64,000 bases of DNA from Neorhizobium sp. JUb45 (GCF_004343585.1 NZ_SLYW01000014.1:1-64000); one strand, 5' to 3'. Shown: positions 16,799-26,391, numbered from the stretch's first letter. Numbers and translations: made by a program. The notes: generated by a model from the letters alone, not told the origin.

Positions 16799-17618
16799 GG
16801 CCGACGAGCCTCCGGTGACGAGAAATCATGGTCATGGCGACAAGCAGGATGCCGGTCGACAACAGGAGCACCACGGCGATCGCCGAGGCCATCGGCCAGT
16901 CGAACAGCGTACCTACCTCGCGGTAGATCAGTTGCGGTACATAGACATTGCGAGCACCGCCGATGACGGCCTGGGTGACGAAGGACGCGCTGGTGCTGGC
17001 GAAGACAAGGATCCATCCCGCCAAAAGGCCGGGCAGCATCATCGGCAACAGAACCGTGACGAGAATGCGCCAGGGGCCGGCACCCGAAACCTGCGCGGCC
17101 TCGGTATAGGTGACCGGGATGCGCGACAAGATGGCGACCAGCGGCAGGATGATCAGCGGCAGGTCGATCTGACACATGGCCATGACGAGGCCAAGTTCGG
17201 TGGACATCAGCGAGAACGGACGCTCGGCAAGTCCAAGCGCCACGAATGTCTCGCTGATCGGTCCCTGCCGCCCGAGGATGACGATCCAGGCAAAGGTGCG
17301 CACCACATTGCTGGTCAGCATCGGGATCAGCGTCAGGAAAATGATGATCTGGCGGGCGGTCTTGCCGCTATGCCAGTAGAGAAGCGCGATCGGCACGCCG
17401 AGCAGGGTCGTGCTGACGATGGTCTGCAGGCCAAGCTTGGCGGTGTTAATCAGGACACGGTAGTTGAACGCATCGCCGAGAAAGCGCGCATAGTTGTGCA
17501 GTGACAGGCCCTCGGGGCCGATAAAGCTGAACCCGACGAGAACGGCGAGCGGCGTCGCAAAGAACGCCACCGACAGCAGAAGCATCGGGATAACGTATGG
17601 GAAGCCGCTCGCTTTCAT
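16791..17618 (-). CDS. ABC transporter permease, PotB type
   Basis: 275 residues. The first membrane segment is at residues 8-30. The EAA loop reads YTEAAQVSGAGPWRILVTVL, as in PotB-like permeases. It pairs with the downstream PotC-type protein to form the membrane channel. It follows the binding-protein gene after nine bases. Confidence 0.92.
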   Translation of the reverse strand: MKASGFPYVIPMLLLSVAFFATPLAVLVGFSFIGPEGLSLHNYARFLGDAFNYRVLINTAKLGLQTIVSTTLLGVPIALLYWHSGKTARQIIIFLTLIPMLTSNVVRTFAWIVILGRQGPISETFVALGLAERPFSLMSTELGLVMAMCQIDLPLIILPLVAILSRIPVTYTEAAQVSGAGPWRILVTVLLPMMLPGLLAGWILVFASTSASFVTQAVIGGARNVYVPQLIYREVGTLFDWPMASAIAVVLLLSTGILLVAMTMISRHRRLVGHA

Positions 17619-17627
17619 GGCGCTACC

Positions 17628-18668
17628 TCAACCGGCGACGAGGGCGTCGAACTGGCGGATCCATTCCGCACGGTTCTTGTTGATCGCGGCCCAGTCCGGA
17701 TAGACGAGCGAGGCCAGCTGTTCGCGCTTTACATAGGCTTCGATGCCTGGCGTCAGTTCTACGTCCTTGTTGGTCGGGAACATTTCGCGTGGCGGCATCT
17801 TCAACTGGTCCTGCGCGGCCTTGGAGATCGCGGCATCCATATAGGCATAGGCTGCATCGACATTCTTGGCGCCCTTGGTCAGATGGATATTGACGGGCGC
17901 TGCCGGCGAGCCGGTTTCAGGCTGAACGAACTCCGCCTTGAGCCCAAGAGCCTTGAGCTTGGCGACATTGCCCGTCGAGCACATGAAGACGGCGATCTCG
18001 CCCTGCTGGAACAGTGTCATCTGGTGGTTGGTGCTGGCAACGACACCCTTGATGTGTTCCGGATGGTCTTTGAACAGCTTGAAGACGGCATCCATGTCGG
18101 TCGGGCCGGAGCCAAAAATCTTGGCGATCTCGGTATAGGCCATCACGCCGGTATTGGAGGCAAAGCCGGTCCACGAAACGAGGCCTTTGTAGGCCGGGTT
18201 TTCGAAGAGATCGCGATAACCTTTGGGTGCCGGAACGAGATCGGGGTTATAGGCAATGCCGTTGACTTCGACCGTCACGGTCGGGCCGTACTCGCCCTGG
18301 AATGCCGGATCGAGCATGCCCCAGTTCTTCAGCTTCGACGGGTCGATCTTCTGGATAAGGTCGTTCTCGACGGCGACGGCCATCTGGCCGGGCGACATCA
18401 GCAGCGTGTCGTAAGGCGGGTTGCCGGGGCTTGCCATGACCTTGGCAAGCTGATCCTGCGCCATGGCCGGGGCAACTGTCAGATCGAAACCGGCCGCCTT
18501 GACGAGCGGCGTCAGCACGCTGCGATAACCGTCTTCCCAATTACCCGGAAAGGTCGCGGCAACAGCAGTGCCACCGGCCGCGCGGGCAGCAAAAGGAACG
18601 GTCGCGGCTGCAGCCGCACCGGCGGCAAGCAGTCCGAAATGACGTCGTGTGATGTTGAAGTCTTGCAT
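17628..18668 (-). CDS. Extracellular solute-binding protein with Tat signal
   Basis: 346 residues from ATG 18668, chosen because AGAGGTG lies just upstream; an earlier GTG at 18695 would also be in frame. The N-terminus MQDFNITRRHFGLLAAGAAA is a twin-arginine signal, cleaved after ARAA or nearby. The rest is a PotD/family 1-type periplasmic binding protein (VAATFPGNWEDGYRSVLTPL). It captures the substrate for the two permeases and the ATPase encoded alongside. A Tat signal suggests export in folded form. Confidence 0.9.
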   Translation of the reverse strand: MQDFNITRRHFGLLAAGAAAAATVPFAARAAGGTAVAATFPGNWEDGYRSVLTPLVKAAGFDLTVAPAMAQDQLAKVMASPGNPPYDTLLMSPGQMAVAVENDLIQKIDPSKLKNWGMLDPAFQGEYGPTVTVEVNGIAYNPDLVPAPKGYRDLFENPAYKGLVSWTGFASNTGVMAYTEIAKIFGSGPTDMDAVFKLFKDHPEHIKGVVASTNHQMTLFQQGEIAVFMCSTGNVAKLKALGLKAEFVQPETGSPAAPVNIHLTKGAKNVDAAYAYMDAAISKAAQDQLKMPPREMFPTNKDVELTPGIEAYVKREQLASLVYPDWAAINKNRAEWIRQFDALVAG

Positions 18669-18687
18669 CTGTTCACCTCTGTTGTTG

Positions 18688-19803
18688 TTATTCACGGAAT
18701 GCTTCCGGTTCGCTCGGAAAGGCGTGACACCTCATGGTGTCTATCTCGGCAAAGAGCTGTGCTCCCGGCTCGGGAATGAAGGTCGAAGGTCCGCGGACCT
18801 CCGAGGCACGAAGGTTGGTCCCGTCTTCGAGAAGGAGATCATGGACAAGGGTGGGTCCAAGCGGCACTGACACGGTCAGCCTCGCCGGCAGCGCCGATGC
18901 GCTCGGCGTCGCAGACAGGCGAACGTCCTCCGGACGGAAGGTAATCGTGACCGTGGAGCCCGTGGTAAAATTCAGGCGGCGCGGCAGAACGAGAGCCTTG
19001 CCATTGGTAAGCGCGATCGTGGTTGCCTCAGCCTCCAGGCGGTCCACTTTCCCATGCAGCACATTGGCCTGTCCGATGAACGTATTGACGAACAACGTTT
19101 TCGGCCGGTCATATACGGCCATCGGCGTGTCGATCTGTTCGACATTGCCTTTGTTCATCAGCACGAGACGGCCGGCGAGGCTCTGCGCCTCTTCCTGGTC
19201 ATGGGTAACGATCAGCGTGGTAATGCCGAGCGTCTTCTGCAGATGAAGCAGTTCGACCTGCAGGTCGAAACGCAGCGCCCGGTCCAAGGCACCGAAGGGC
19301 TCGTCGAGAAGCAGAAGCGAAGGGCGGCCTGCGATCGCGCGGGCCACCGCCACGCGCTGCTGCTGGCCGCCGGAAAGCTCGCGCGGCAGCCGGTTGCCAA
19401 AACCCTTCAACTGCACAAGCGAGAGCATTTCTTCCACCCGCTCACGACGCTCGGTGCGCGCCACCTTTTGGCAGGCGAGCGGATAGGCGATGTTCTCGGC
19501 CACCGTCAGGTGTGGGAACAGCGCGTAGTTCTGGAACACCATGCCGATACCACGCGCACGGGCCGAGACATTGGCAAGATCCTGGCCGCCAAGCTGGATC
19601 AACCCGCTTTTCGGCTGGATTAGGCCGGCAATGGCGCGCAGCACCGTCGACTTGCCGCACCCGCTCGGCCCCAGAAGCGCAACGATCTCGCCCGCCTTTA
19701 TCTCGAAAGAAATGTCGCTGATCGCATTCTGCCCGCCATAACTATGGGTCAGGCCACGAACGCTTAGCTCTCTGCCTTCTGCTGCATTCGAAGCCTGCGG
19801 CAT
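18688..19803 (-). CDS. ABC transporter ATP-binding protein, PotA type
   Basis: 371 residues from ATG 19803, which has GAGGGG upstream; in-frame codons further up to 19905 lack a good site. Walker A is GPSGCGKST, the signature LSGGQQQRVAVARAI and Walker B LLLLDEPFGALD. A C-terminal TOBE-like domain follows from about residue 240. It is the first gene of the transporter-ureide operon, read towards lower coordinates, so the operon promoter must lie in the 19804-20435 region. Confidence 0.93.
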   Translation of the reverse strand: MPQASNAAEGRELSVRGLTHSYGGQNAISDISFEIKAGEIVALLGPSGCGKSTVLRAIAGLIQPKSGLIQLGGQDLANVSARARGIGMVFQNYALFPHLTVAENIAYPLACQKVARTERRERVEEMLSLVQLKGFGNRLPRELSGGQQQRVAVARAIAGRPSLLLLDEPFGALDRALRFDLQVELLHLQKTLGITTLIVTHDQEEAQSLAGRLVLMNKGNVEQIDTPMAVYDRPKTLFVNTFIGQANVLHGKVDRLEAEATTIALTNGKALVLPRRLNFTTGSTVTITFRPEDVRLSATPSASALPARLTVSVPLGPTLVHDLLLEDGTNLRASEVRGPSTFIPEPGAQLFAEIDTMRCHAFPSEPEAFRE

Positions 19804-19905
19804 GAATATCCCCTCGGGTTGCGCCTGACCTAACGAGAGCATCGCGCTCGCCGGCATCAGGCGGAGATGTGATCGATCGGCAAATTTGAGTTCGCTCTGG
19901 GTCAT

Positions 19906-20435
19906 GGCAAAGGATTTGCAAGCAACGTGCCAACTCTACAATGAGCGCGGTCGAACATGGATCAACCAATTGATTAACATATTAAATTTTTGGTTTATCT
20001 AGTTTCGTATATCCATAATTACGAATCGGCGGCATAACGTAACAATCTATAAATTGTGCATCATTAGCGGCTGAACGATGATTTGATGTGCACCGATTTC
20101 GGCTTGTCAGCGTAGAAATCGTGCCGTTTCACCGCTTTGCGCCACTTGCGCGGATGTGCCATCGATCTCGGGTATGCAAAGGATGAGGAGTAAAATCAGT
20201 AAATTAGCTAGCGCCAACCGAGTCCGGTCGGCCCTGCGGTAGCTTAAAGGTCATTTTTTCATCAAAGTATGTTCGCACGGATATGCGAAAATTGGTTCGA
20301 ATTCCCTTGAATATTTTAGATGAAAAAATATCACATGAAAAACAACAGCATACAGATGCTATATCCAAGGTGGCATGGTGATTGCATCGAACTATCCTGA
20401 AAATTCACGACGTAGAAATGTGAAAAGGGGTCCGC
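19906..20435. promoter_or_regulatory. Divergent promoter region, AT-rich, with inverted repeats
   Basis: This 530-base region lies between the divergent ureide-transport and amino-acid-transport operons. It is clearly AT-rich at 19960-20050 and 20245-20350. ATCAA and TTGAT form a short palindrome at 19961-19974. TTTTTTCATC at 20254-20263 and GATGAAAAAA at 20319-20328 are a perfect ten-base inverted repeat 55 bases apart; ATGAAAAA recurs at 20335. These are candidate operators, perhaps for the GntR protein encoded at 23618. I see no gene. Confidence 0.45.
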
Positions 20436-21371
20436 ATGCATAGCTTCAAGAAAACTCTCACAGCCGGTCTTGCCGGCATTGCGTTCGCGCTCTTCGCATC
20501 GACTGCACAGGCCGCGGAAGGCGCGCCCGTGAAGATGGTGCCGGATGCGGACGTGGCCCAGCTTCCGGGCATCGCCTTCAATCAGAAACTGGCCGACAGC
20601 CTGCCTGCCGCCATCAAGGACAAGAAGGTCATCAAGGTTGCGACGGACCTGACGCCGCCGATCAGTTTTCAGGATGAAGCCGGCAAGCTCGTCGGCATCG
20701 ATGCGGACCTTGCCGCGGCGCTGGGCGTCATTCTCGGCGTCGATATGCAGATGACCAATGTCGGCGCGGGCGCGGCAATCGTTCCGGCCGTGTTGTCCAA
20801 GCGTTTCGACATGACGCTCTCCGGCATCAATGACGACGTGGAGCTGGAAAAGCAGGTCGATGTGATTGACTACATGTATGATGCGACGACCATCATGACG
20901 ACCAAGGGCAATCCCCTCGGAATCAAGAGCATGGAAGACCTCTGCGGCAAGAAGGTTGCCGTGCCGGTCGGCACTTTTCAGAACAGGCTGGTCGTCGCCG
21001 CATCGGCAAAATGCACGACGGCGCCGATCGAGATCATGTCCATCCCGAAAATGCCGGACGTCCTGCAGGCGGTGCGCACGGGTCGCGCCGATGCAACCGT
21101 CAACGGCTACGCAACCAGCGTCTACACGACCGAAAAGCAAACCGGCAAGGGTGTCGGCCTGCAGGCGCTACCGGATGTACGACTTGCCGTCGGTTATCTC
21201 GGCATGTTGGTCTCCAAAGACAATCCGGAACTGCGCGATACGGTGGTCGCCTCACTCCAACATATGGTCGATAGCGGCGCCTATCAGGCGATCATGGAAA
21301 AATGGAGCCTCGGCCCGCTCGCCGTGAAGACCGTCAAGTTCAACGACGCTGCCTCGATGCCGGTGGACTGA
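20436..21371 (+). CDS. Amino-acid-type ABC transporter substrate-binding protein
   Basis: 311 residues. A Sec signal peptide (MHSFKKTLTAGLAGIAFALF, cleavage near AQAAEG) precedes an SBP_bac_3 domain with KVIKVATDLTPPISFQDEAG and the conserved KKVAVPVGT segment. It binds a polar amino acid or related compound in the periplasm. It is followed three bases after its stop by the cognate permease gene. No ATPase gene lies in the operon. Confidence 0.92.
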   Translation: MHSFKKTLTAGLAGIAFALFASTAQAAEGAPVKMVPDADVAQLPGIAFNQKLADSLPAAIKDKKVIKVATDLTPPISFQDEAGKLVGIDADLAAALGVILGVDMQMTNVGAGAAIVPAVLSKRFDMTLSGINDDVELEKQVDVIDYMYDATTIMTTKGNPLGIKSMEDLCGKKVAVPVGTFQNRLVVAASAKCTTAPIEIMSIPKMPDVLQAVRTGRADATVNGYATSVYTTEKQTGKGVGLQALPDVRLAVGYLGMLVSKDNPELRDTVVASLQHMVDSGAYQAIMEKWSLGPLAVKTVKFNDAASMPVD

Positions 21372-21374
21372 GCC

Positions 21375-22229
21375 ATGTCTTTCGCCCAACAGTCTCTCAG
21401 CATGCCAATGGCTCCTCCGATCGGCAAGACAGTTCGGTTCGGGCAGCTCGTGACTGGTGCCGTCGCGATCATCGCGCTGGCTCTCATGCTTCTGGTCATT
21501 GGGCGGAATCAAAGCGTTCAATGGAGTGAAATCCCGCGCTACATGATCGACCCCGTCATTCTCGACGGCGTCGTCCTCACGCTCGAACTAACGGCCGGCG
21601 CCATGGTCGCCGGCATCGTTATCGGTTGCCTCGTCGCCATCATGGCGACCAGCCAGAACGTTGTCCTGAAGGCGATCGCCGTCGCCTTCGTCTGGTGGTT
21701 TCGCGGCGTACCGCTGATCGTCCAGATCTTCTTCTGGTTCAACATCGCGCTCTTCATTCCTGAGATCGGCTTCGGTTCTTGGTCCGTCTCGGTAAACGAC
21801 ATTGTGACACCCGCCCTTGCAGGCTTTCTGGCGCTCGGCCTGCACGAGGCGGCTAATATGAGCGAGATCATCCGTAGCGGTCTGACAGCCGTGGATCGGG
21901 GACAGCGCGAAGCCGCATCCTCTTTGGGCCTCAGACCACTCCAGACCCTGCGGACTGTCGTCCTCCCGCAGGCAATCCGTCTCATCGTCCCGCCGACCGG
22001 CAACCAGGCGATCGGCATGCTGAAGGCGAGTGCCATCGTGTCGGTTATCGGCATGCAGGATCTGCTGACACAGGCACAGGCCATCTATGCCCGCAACTTC
22101 CTGGTCATTGAACTCCTCTGCGTCGCATCACTCTGGTACCTCGGCATCACCACAGTCGCCTCGGTGGGCCAGCATTATCTGGAACGGAAACTGGCACCGA
22201 AAGGCCGCTCGAACAGCAATGAGAAGTGA
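21375..22229 (+). CDS. Amino acid ABC transporter permease, HisM/GlnP type
   Basis: 284 residues with an N-terminal extension and at least five membrane segments. The ABC loop reads EAASSLGLRPLQTLRTVVLP, and FRGVPLIVQIFFWFN is a hallmark of polar amino acid permeases. It works with the binding protein upstream. A dedicated ATP-binding subunit is missing here, so it must share an ATPase encoded elsewhere. Confidence 0.93.
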   Translation: MSFAQQSLSMPMAPPIGKTVRFGQLVTGAVAIIALALMLLVIGRNQSVQWSEIPRYMIDPVILDGVVLTLELTAGAMVAGIVIGCLVAIMATSQNVVLKAIAVAFVWWFRGVPLIVQIFFWFNIALFIPEIGFGSWSVSVNDIVTPALAGFLALGLHEAANMSEIIRSGLTAVDRGQREAASSLGLRPLQTLRTVVLPQAIRLIVPPTGNQAIGMLKASAIVSVIGMQDLLTQAQAIYARNFLVIELLCVASLWYLGITTVASVGQHYLERKLAPKGRSNSNEK

Positions 22230-22329
22230 CCATCCGCAGGCCTAAGCGCCGGCCGCAGCTTCAAGAAAATCTAACAAGCAGGGATCGCCATTGCAGCGCA
22301 TCCCGTCAGGAAACACTAAGGAGATCATC

Positions 22330-23460
22330 ATGAGACTGGGTATCGATAGCCAAAAACTTCCCGAGTTCCTGAAGCGCGGGCCGCTGGCAAGCCTCGACCA
22401 TGTCAAGGAGCTTGGTCTTGGTGGCCTGTTCTTCCCGACCGTTCTCGACATGAGCCCGACGCTCGACAAGGGTGCGCTTCGCGAAATCCGGGCGAAAGCC
22501 GACGAGCTTGGGCTTTACCTCGAAAGCGGTGTCGGCAAGATCAATCCCTATTGCAGCGCCGAGGCTCCGGAATTCCGGGCGATCGGCGACGGCGACATCA
22601 TTCTGGGCTTCACCCGGATGATCGAGGCGAGCGCCGCGATCGGATGCCTCGAACTGTGGATCTCACCGGGCAATTTCAAATCGGAATACCGTGGCAGGTT
22701 GGCAAATGACCGCTTTCGCACGGATGTCACCTGGGACGAGCAGTTGCTGGCCATCGAGAAGATCTTGTTGAAGCTTGCTCCCGTCGCGCGCGCCAATGGC
22801 GTCCACCTCAACATGGAAACCCATGATGAAATCACCTCTTTTGAAATCCTCCGGCTGATCGAGAAAGTTGGCGATGACTGTATCGGCGTCGTGTTCGACA
22901 CGGCCAACGGCCTGCAGCGTGGGGAACATCCGGTGTTTGCGGCAAAGCGCGTCGCGCCTTACGTCCGCCAGACGCATATCAAAGACGCCTATGTCGGCCG
23001 AGCATTCGGAGGTCTCGATTTCCAGACCCGCCCGGTCGGCAAGGGTATCGTGGATTTTCCCACGATCCTTCCCATCCTTGCCAAGGCAAATCCGGATCTA
23101 AACCTTTCGCTGGAAGTCGCAGCCTCTGTCGAAGACAAGCCGCGCAAGGCGAATCCGCGCCAATGCATCCAGATCGATGACCCGATCTGGCGCGCCGCGC
23201 ATCCGGACCTGAACGCCGAAGAACTGGAGGTCTACATGGCTACGGTGGACACCTTCGAAGCGCGCGTGAAATCCGGCGAGATCCCGGATTGGGAAGCGTA
23301 TGAGGCGAGCCAGTACGGCTATCCGACCTACGAGCGCCAATCCTACGGCTATGGTGAGACAGTGACCTTCATCAAGAACTCAGCTCGTTACATCGAGAGG
23401 CTATGCGCGGAGAAGGGCATCGCGCTTTCCCCGTCGACTGCCAAGCGCCACGCTGCATAA
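22330..23460 (+). CDS. Sugar phosphate isomerase/epimerase-like TIM barrel protein
   Basis: 376 residues, started at ATG 22330 because AAGGAG lies just upstream. It has the AP-endonuclease family 2 barrel pattern: HLNMETHDEITSFEILRLIE with a metal-type Glu and VVFDTANGLQRGEHPVFAAK, then RQTHIKDAYVG with a His ligand. These proteins isomerise or epimerise sugars and related acids. The family also includes enzymes acting on inositol derivatives and hydroxypyruvate, so the substrate is open. It is cotranscribed with an amino-acid-type importer. Confidence 0.85.
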   Translation: MRLGIDSQKLPEFLKRGPLASLDHVKELGLGGLFFPTVLDMSPTLDKGALREIRAKADELGLYLESGVGKINPYCSAEAPEFRAIGDGDIILGFTRMIEASAAIGCLELWISPGNFKSEYRGRLANDRFRTDVTWDEQLLAIEKILLKLAPVARANGVHLNMETHDEITSFEILRLIEKVGDDCIGVVFDTANGLQRGEHPVFAAKRVAPYVRQTHIKDAYVGRAFGGLDFQTRPVGKGIVDFPTILPILAKANPDLNLSLEVAASVEDKPRKANPRQCIQIDDPIWRAAHPDLNAEELEVYMATVDTFEARVKSGEIPDWEAYEASQYGYPTYERQSYGYGETVTFIKNSARYIERLCAEKGIALSPSTAKRHAA

Positions 23461-23480
23461 ACCGGCACTCACCCAGTCTG

Positions 23481-23498
23481 TGGCGGTACTAGCCGCCA
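23481..23498 (+). terminator. Short hairpin after the isomerase gene
   Basis: TGGCGG and CCGCCA enclose TACTAG. The six-base perfect stem lies 20 bases after the stop codon. There is no T-run, so this is weak. Confidence 0.3.
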
Positions 23499-23617
23499 TA
23501 GACATCTGATAACGTCTTGACCGGGCGGATTTCTGGCAGACGGCGATATACGCAACAATATTTCTATGAACATAATTAGATCGAGCGGCATGGGCCGCCA
23601 TGCATCTGGAGTACCAC

Positions 23618-24367
23618 ATGAAAAGGACGCGCCGTCAAACGACGAAGGCAGCGCCGAAGGCCAACGCCTCGGCTGATGCGGCTGAAAGCGCCAATGACGA
23701 CGTCTCCGAGCGGATTCGCACAACGCTCGCCAATGCCATAGGCGAAGGCGCTCTGAAGCCGGGGACGAAAATCCTCGAAGATGCGATCGCCGACCACTTT
23801 GGCGTAAGCCGCACCGTCGTTCGCGGCGCCCTCGGCGTCTTGGAGAGTGACCATCTTCTGGAGCGCAAGCGCAACCGCGGTACTTTCGTCGCCGAACCAG
23901 GCATCGAAGAAGCCAAGGCCCTATTCGAGTCACGCCGCAAGATCGAACACGCTATCCTAGATCTCGTCATGGCCCGCGCCACCACCGAGCAACTAGATGC
24001 ACTCGAAAAGCTGACCGACGAGGAAGAGCATATCCACCATCACGGCGACGAAAAGTCGAAGACGGTTCTCTCCGGTAAGTTCCATATCGTGCTGGCGGAA
24101 CTCGGTGGCAATGCCGTCATGACTGAGATGCTGTCCAAAATCGTCGCCCGCCTGTCTCTGGTCATGGCCCTTTATGAGGAAGAAAAACAGGACGATTGCG
24201 GCGCTGACCACCACCGCCAGATCGTGACTGCGCTGAAGGCCCAAGATCTGGCAAAAGCACAGCAGTTAATGGACCACCACCTCGCCGATATAGAAGGTCG
24301 GGTGCGCTTGACCGAGGGCCAGGGTGATCGTCATACCTTCTTGGCTGTGCTGGAGAACTTTTCCTGA
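23618..24367 (+). CDS. GntR family transcriptional regulator, FCD type
   Basis: 249 residues from ATG 23618 (CTGGAG upstream). After a charged N-terminal tail, the winged helix is seen in GALKPGTKILEDAIADHFGVS then VVRGALGVLESDHLLERKRNRGTFV. The C-terminal helical FCD domain has the metal/ligand-type pattern (EHAILDLVM, then DHHRQIVTAL and HHLADIEGRV). Family members sense small organic acids or amino acids. It probably controls the transport and isomerase genes upstream. Confidence 0.92.
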   Translation: MKRTRRQTTKAAPKANASADAAESANDDVSERIRTTLANAIGEGALKPGTKILEDAIADHFGVSRTVVRGALGVLESDHLLERKRNRGTFVAEPGIEEAKALFESRRKIEHAILDLVMARATTEQLDALEKLTDEEEHIHHHGDEKSKTVLSGKFHIVLAELGGNAVMTEMLSKIVARLSLVMALYEEEKQDDCGADHHRQIVTALKAQDLAKAQQLMDHHLADIEGRVRLTEGQGDRHTFLAVLENFS

Positions 24368-24377
24368 CCATTCAGGT

Positions 24378-24403
24378 CTTGAGCAGGTTCGAACCTACGA
24401 CCC
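24378..24403 (-). repeat. tRNA T-arm-like repeat, copy C
   Basis: The plus strand reads CTTGAGCAGGTTCGAACC then TACGACCC, ten bases after the stop of the GntR gene and before the convergent end of the siderophore permease gene. It has the closest resemblance to a real T-arm (GGGTCGTAGGTTCGAACC on the minus strand). Confidence 0.55.
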
Positions 24404-24423
24404 GCATCACGCCACGAGAAAAT

Positions 24424-26391
24424 CTACTGTCTTCTACTCAGCAAAATCATCAAGAACGGAGCACCTATGAGGGCTGAGACGAGCCCAGCCGGGATTTGGT
24501 AGGGTGCTACGGCCGTGCGACCGATCAGATCAGCAAGAACCATCAGCCCGCCACCGATCAGCGCGGCGCCCACCATCTGCGGCAGGGCGCGCGTCAGGCC
24601 CGCCTCCCGTGCCAAATGCGGCCCCATAAGGCCGACGAAGGAGAGCGGCCCGACCGTCAGAGTCGCCGCTGCGGTCATCAGTCCGGCAAGGCCGAAGAGC
24701 GCCAGCCTCGAACACGCCAGCGGGATACCCACCGCCGATGACGGCGCGGCCCCGAGCGGCAGGATGTCCAGCCAACGACGTGCAGCCAGGGCAAGCGCGA
24801 TCAGCACGGCTCCGATCGCCACCTCAACAGACGCTGTCGTGCCGTCCACCAGGTAGGTGGAGCCGCTCATCCAGCGCATCAGAAGCACCGCCCGCGGATC
24901 CCCGGTTGAGCTCAGCACGCCGACCACCGCATCGACCATCGCACTGAGCGCGATGCCGGCAAGCAGGACCCGTTCCGGGGCGAAGTTGGACCGCCTGGAA
25001 CTCAGGAGAATGACGGCGAGGACCATGATGGCGCCGGTGACGGCAAAGGCGAACTGTCCGGCAAAACCCGGCGCGACGGCAAACAGCGCGATCGCAACGC
25101 CGAAGGTCGCGCCGGCGCTGATCCCCAGCACCTCGGGGCTTGCCATCTCGTTGCCTGTCAATCTCTGCAGGATCGACCCGGCAACGCCCAGCATCGCCCC
25201 GGACCCGAGCGCCGCAAATACCTTCGGTGCGCGGATCGCGAGGATGTCGTGGAGGAATTCGCCGGACAGGACGGTCCAGCCTCCCCCGGGCCCACGCCCG
25301 ACGAAAAGGCTGAGCGCCACGATGACCAACATACCCGCGAGGGCAACCGTTGCTGGAACGCGCGTGCTCCAGCGCCGCTGGCGTTGCCTGACCACCGCCT
25401 GCTGGATTCGGTGACGCACCTTCAGCCACGGAAGCAGCGCCAGGAGCAGGGGCGATCCGAAGATGGCGGTCACGGCGCCGGTCGGCAGGAAATCGCCAAG
25501 GCCGCCCGCCAGGAGTTGCAGCACGGAGTCGGTGAGGAAGAGAAGTGCAGCACCGATCAGTGGTGACCAGACGATCATCTGGACCGGCCGGCGTGCGCCG
25601 GAAAGCCGCGCCAGGGTCGGCGCGACCAGCCCGATGAAGCCTATGACGCCGACGGCGCTGGTGACGAACGCGGCAAGCGTCACCGCACAGCCGACGACGA
25701 GGATGCGAAGCCGCGCCAGCTTAACCCCGAGCGAGGATGAACTGCTTTCCCCAAGGTCGAGCAGGGACAGCGGCCTGATCACAAGGGCGCAGACGATGGC
25801 GACGCCGGCGATCTTCCAGGCAAGCGAGAGCGGAATGACCCAGCTCTGCTGCGCCAGCGAGCCTGCGCCCCAGATGAACAGGCTCGCGAGGTACCGCTGG
25901 TTGAGATAGGTCAGGATGGCCGATAGTCCGCCGCACCAGAGGCTCACCACCAAGCCTGACAGCACGAGGGAATAGGGCGAGAATCCGCGCCGCGCGCCGA
26001 AGCCGACGACGATGGCGGCAGCCGCCGCACTCCCCAGCAGCGCAACCAGATCGCGGCCGGCACCTAGGAGCCCCGGCATGAAGAGCGAGACCACGACCAG
26101 CGCGAGATTGGCGCCCGCTGACACGCCGAGCGTCGTCGGGTCGGCCAGCGGGTTTCGCAGCACCTGCTGGAACAGCGCACCCGACAGGGCCAGCGCCGCG
26201 CCGGCGAGCAGCGCCGTGGCCAGCCGCGGCAAGGTCGAATAGTAGAGTACCATCCGCTCGATGTCGTAGCCTGGCTCCACTGTTCCCCAGAGTGTCGGCT
26301 GAATAAGAAACCATGATGCCACGCAGCCGCCGCACAGCAGCAGGAAGACGACGAGGCCAGGTCCGAGATTATCATGACGGAGAGCGATCAT
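24424..26391 (-). CDS. Iron-siderophore ABC permease, fused FhuB type
   Basis: 655 residues, about twice the normal FecCD permease length, consisting of two tandem copies. The first copy has ALFQQVLRNPLADPTTLGVS and the second ILQRLTGNEMASPEVLGISA, the equivalent conserved loops. It forms the whole inner-membrane channel alone, as FhuB does. ATG 26391 overlaps the stop of the binding-protein gene (ATGA), which fixes the start; an ATG at 26517 would add 42 residues inside that gene. It is the last gene of the siderophore operon. Confidence 0.93.
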   Translation of the reverse strand: MIALRHDNLGPGLVVFLLLCGGCVASWFLIQPTLWGTVEPGYDIERMVLYYSTLPRLATALLAGAALALSGALFQQVLRNPLADPTTLGVSAGANLALVVVSLFMPGLLGAGRDLVALLGSAAAAAIVVGFGARRGFSPYSLVLSGLVVSLWCGGLSAILTYLNQRYLASLFIWGAGSLAQQSWVIPLSLAWKIAGVAIVCALVIRPLSLLDLGESSSSSLGVKLARLRILVVGCAVTLAAFVTSAVGVIGFIGLVAPTLARLSGARRPVQMIVWSPLIGAALLFLTDSVLQLLAGGLGDFLPTGAVTAIFGSPLLLALLPWLKVRHRIQQAVVRQRQRRWSTRVPATVALAGMLVIVALSLFVGRGPGGGWTVLSGEFLHDILAIRAPKVFAALGSGAMLGVAGSILQRLTGNEMASPEVLGISAGATFGVAIALFAVAPGFAGQFAFAVTGAIMVLAVILLSSRRSNFAPERVLLAGIALSAMVDAVVGVLSSTGDPRAVLLMRWMSGSTYLVDGTTASVEVAIGAVLIALALAARRWLDILPLGAAPSSAVGIPLACSRLALFGLAGLMTAAATLTVGPLSFVGLMGPHLAREAGLTRALPQMVGAALIGGGLMVLADLIGRTAVAPYQIPAGLVSALIGAPFLMILLSRRQ

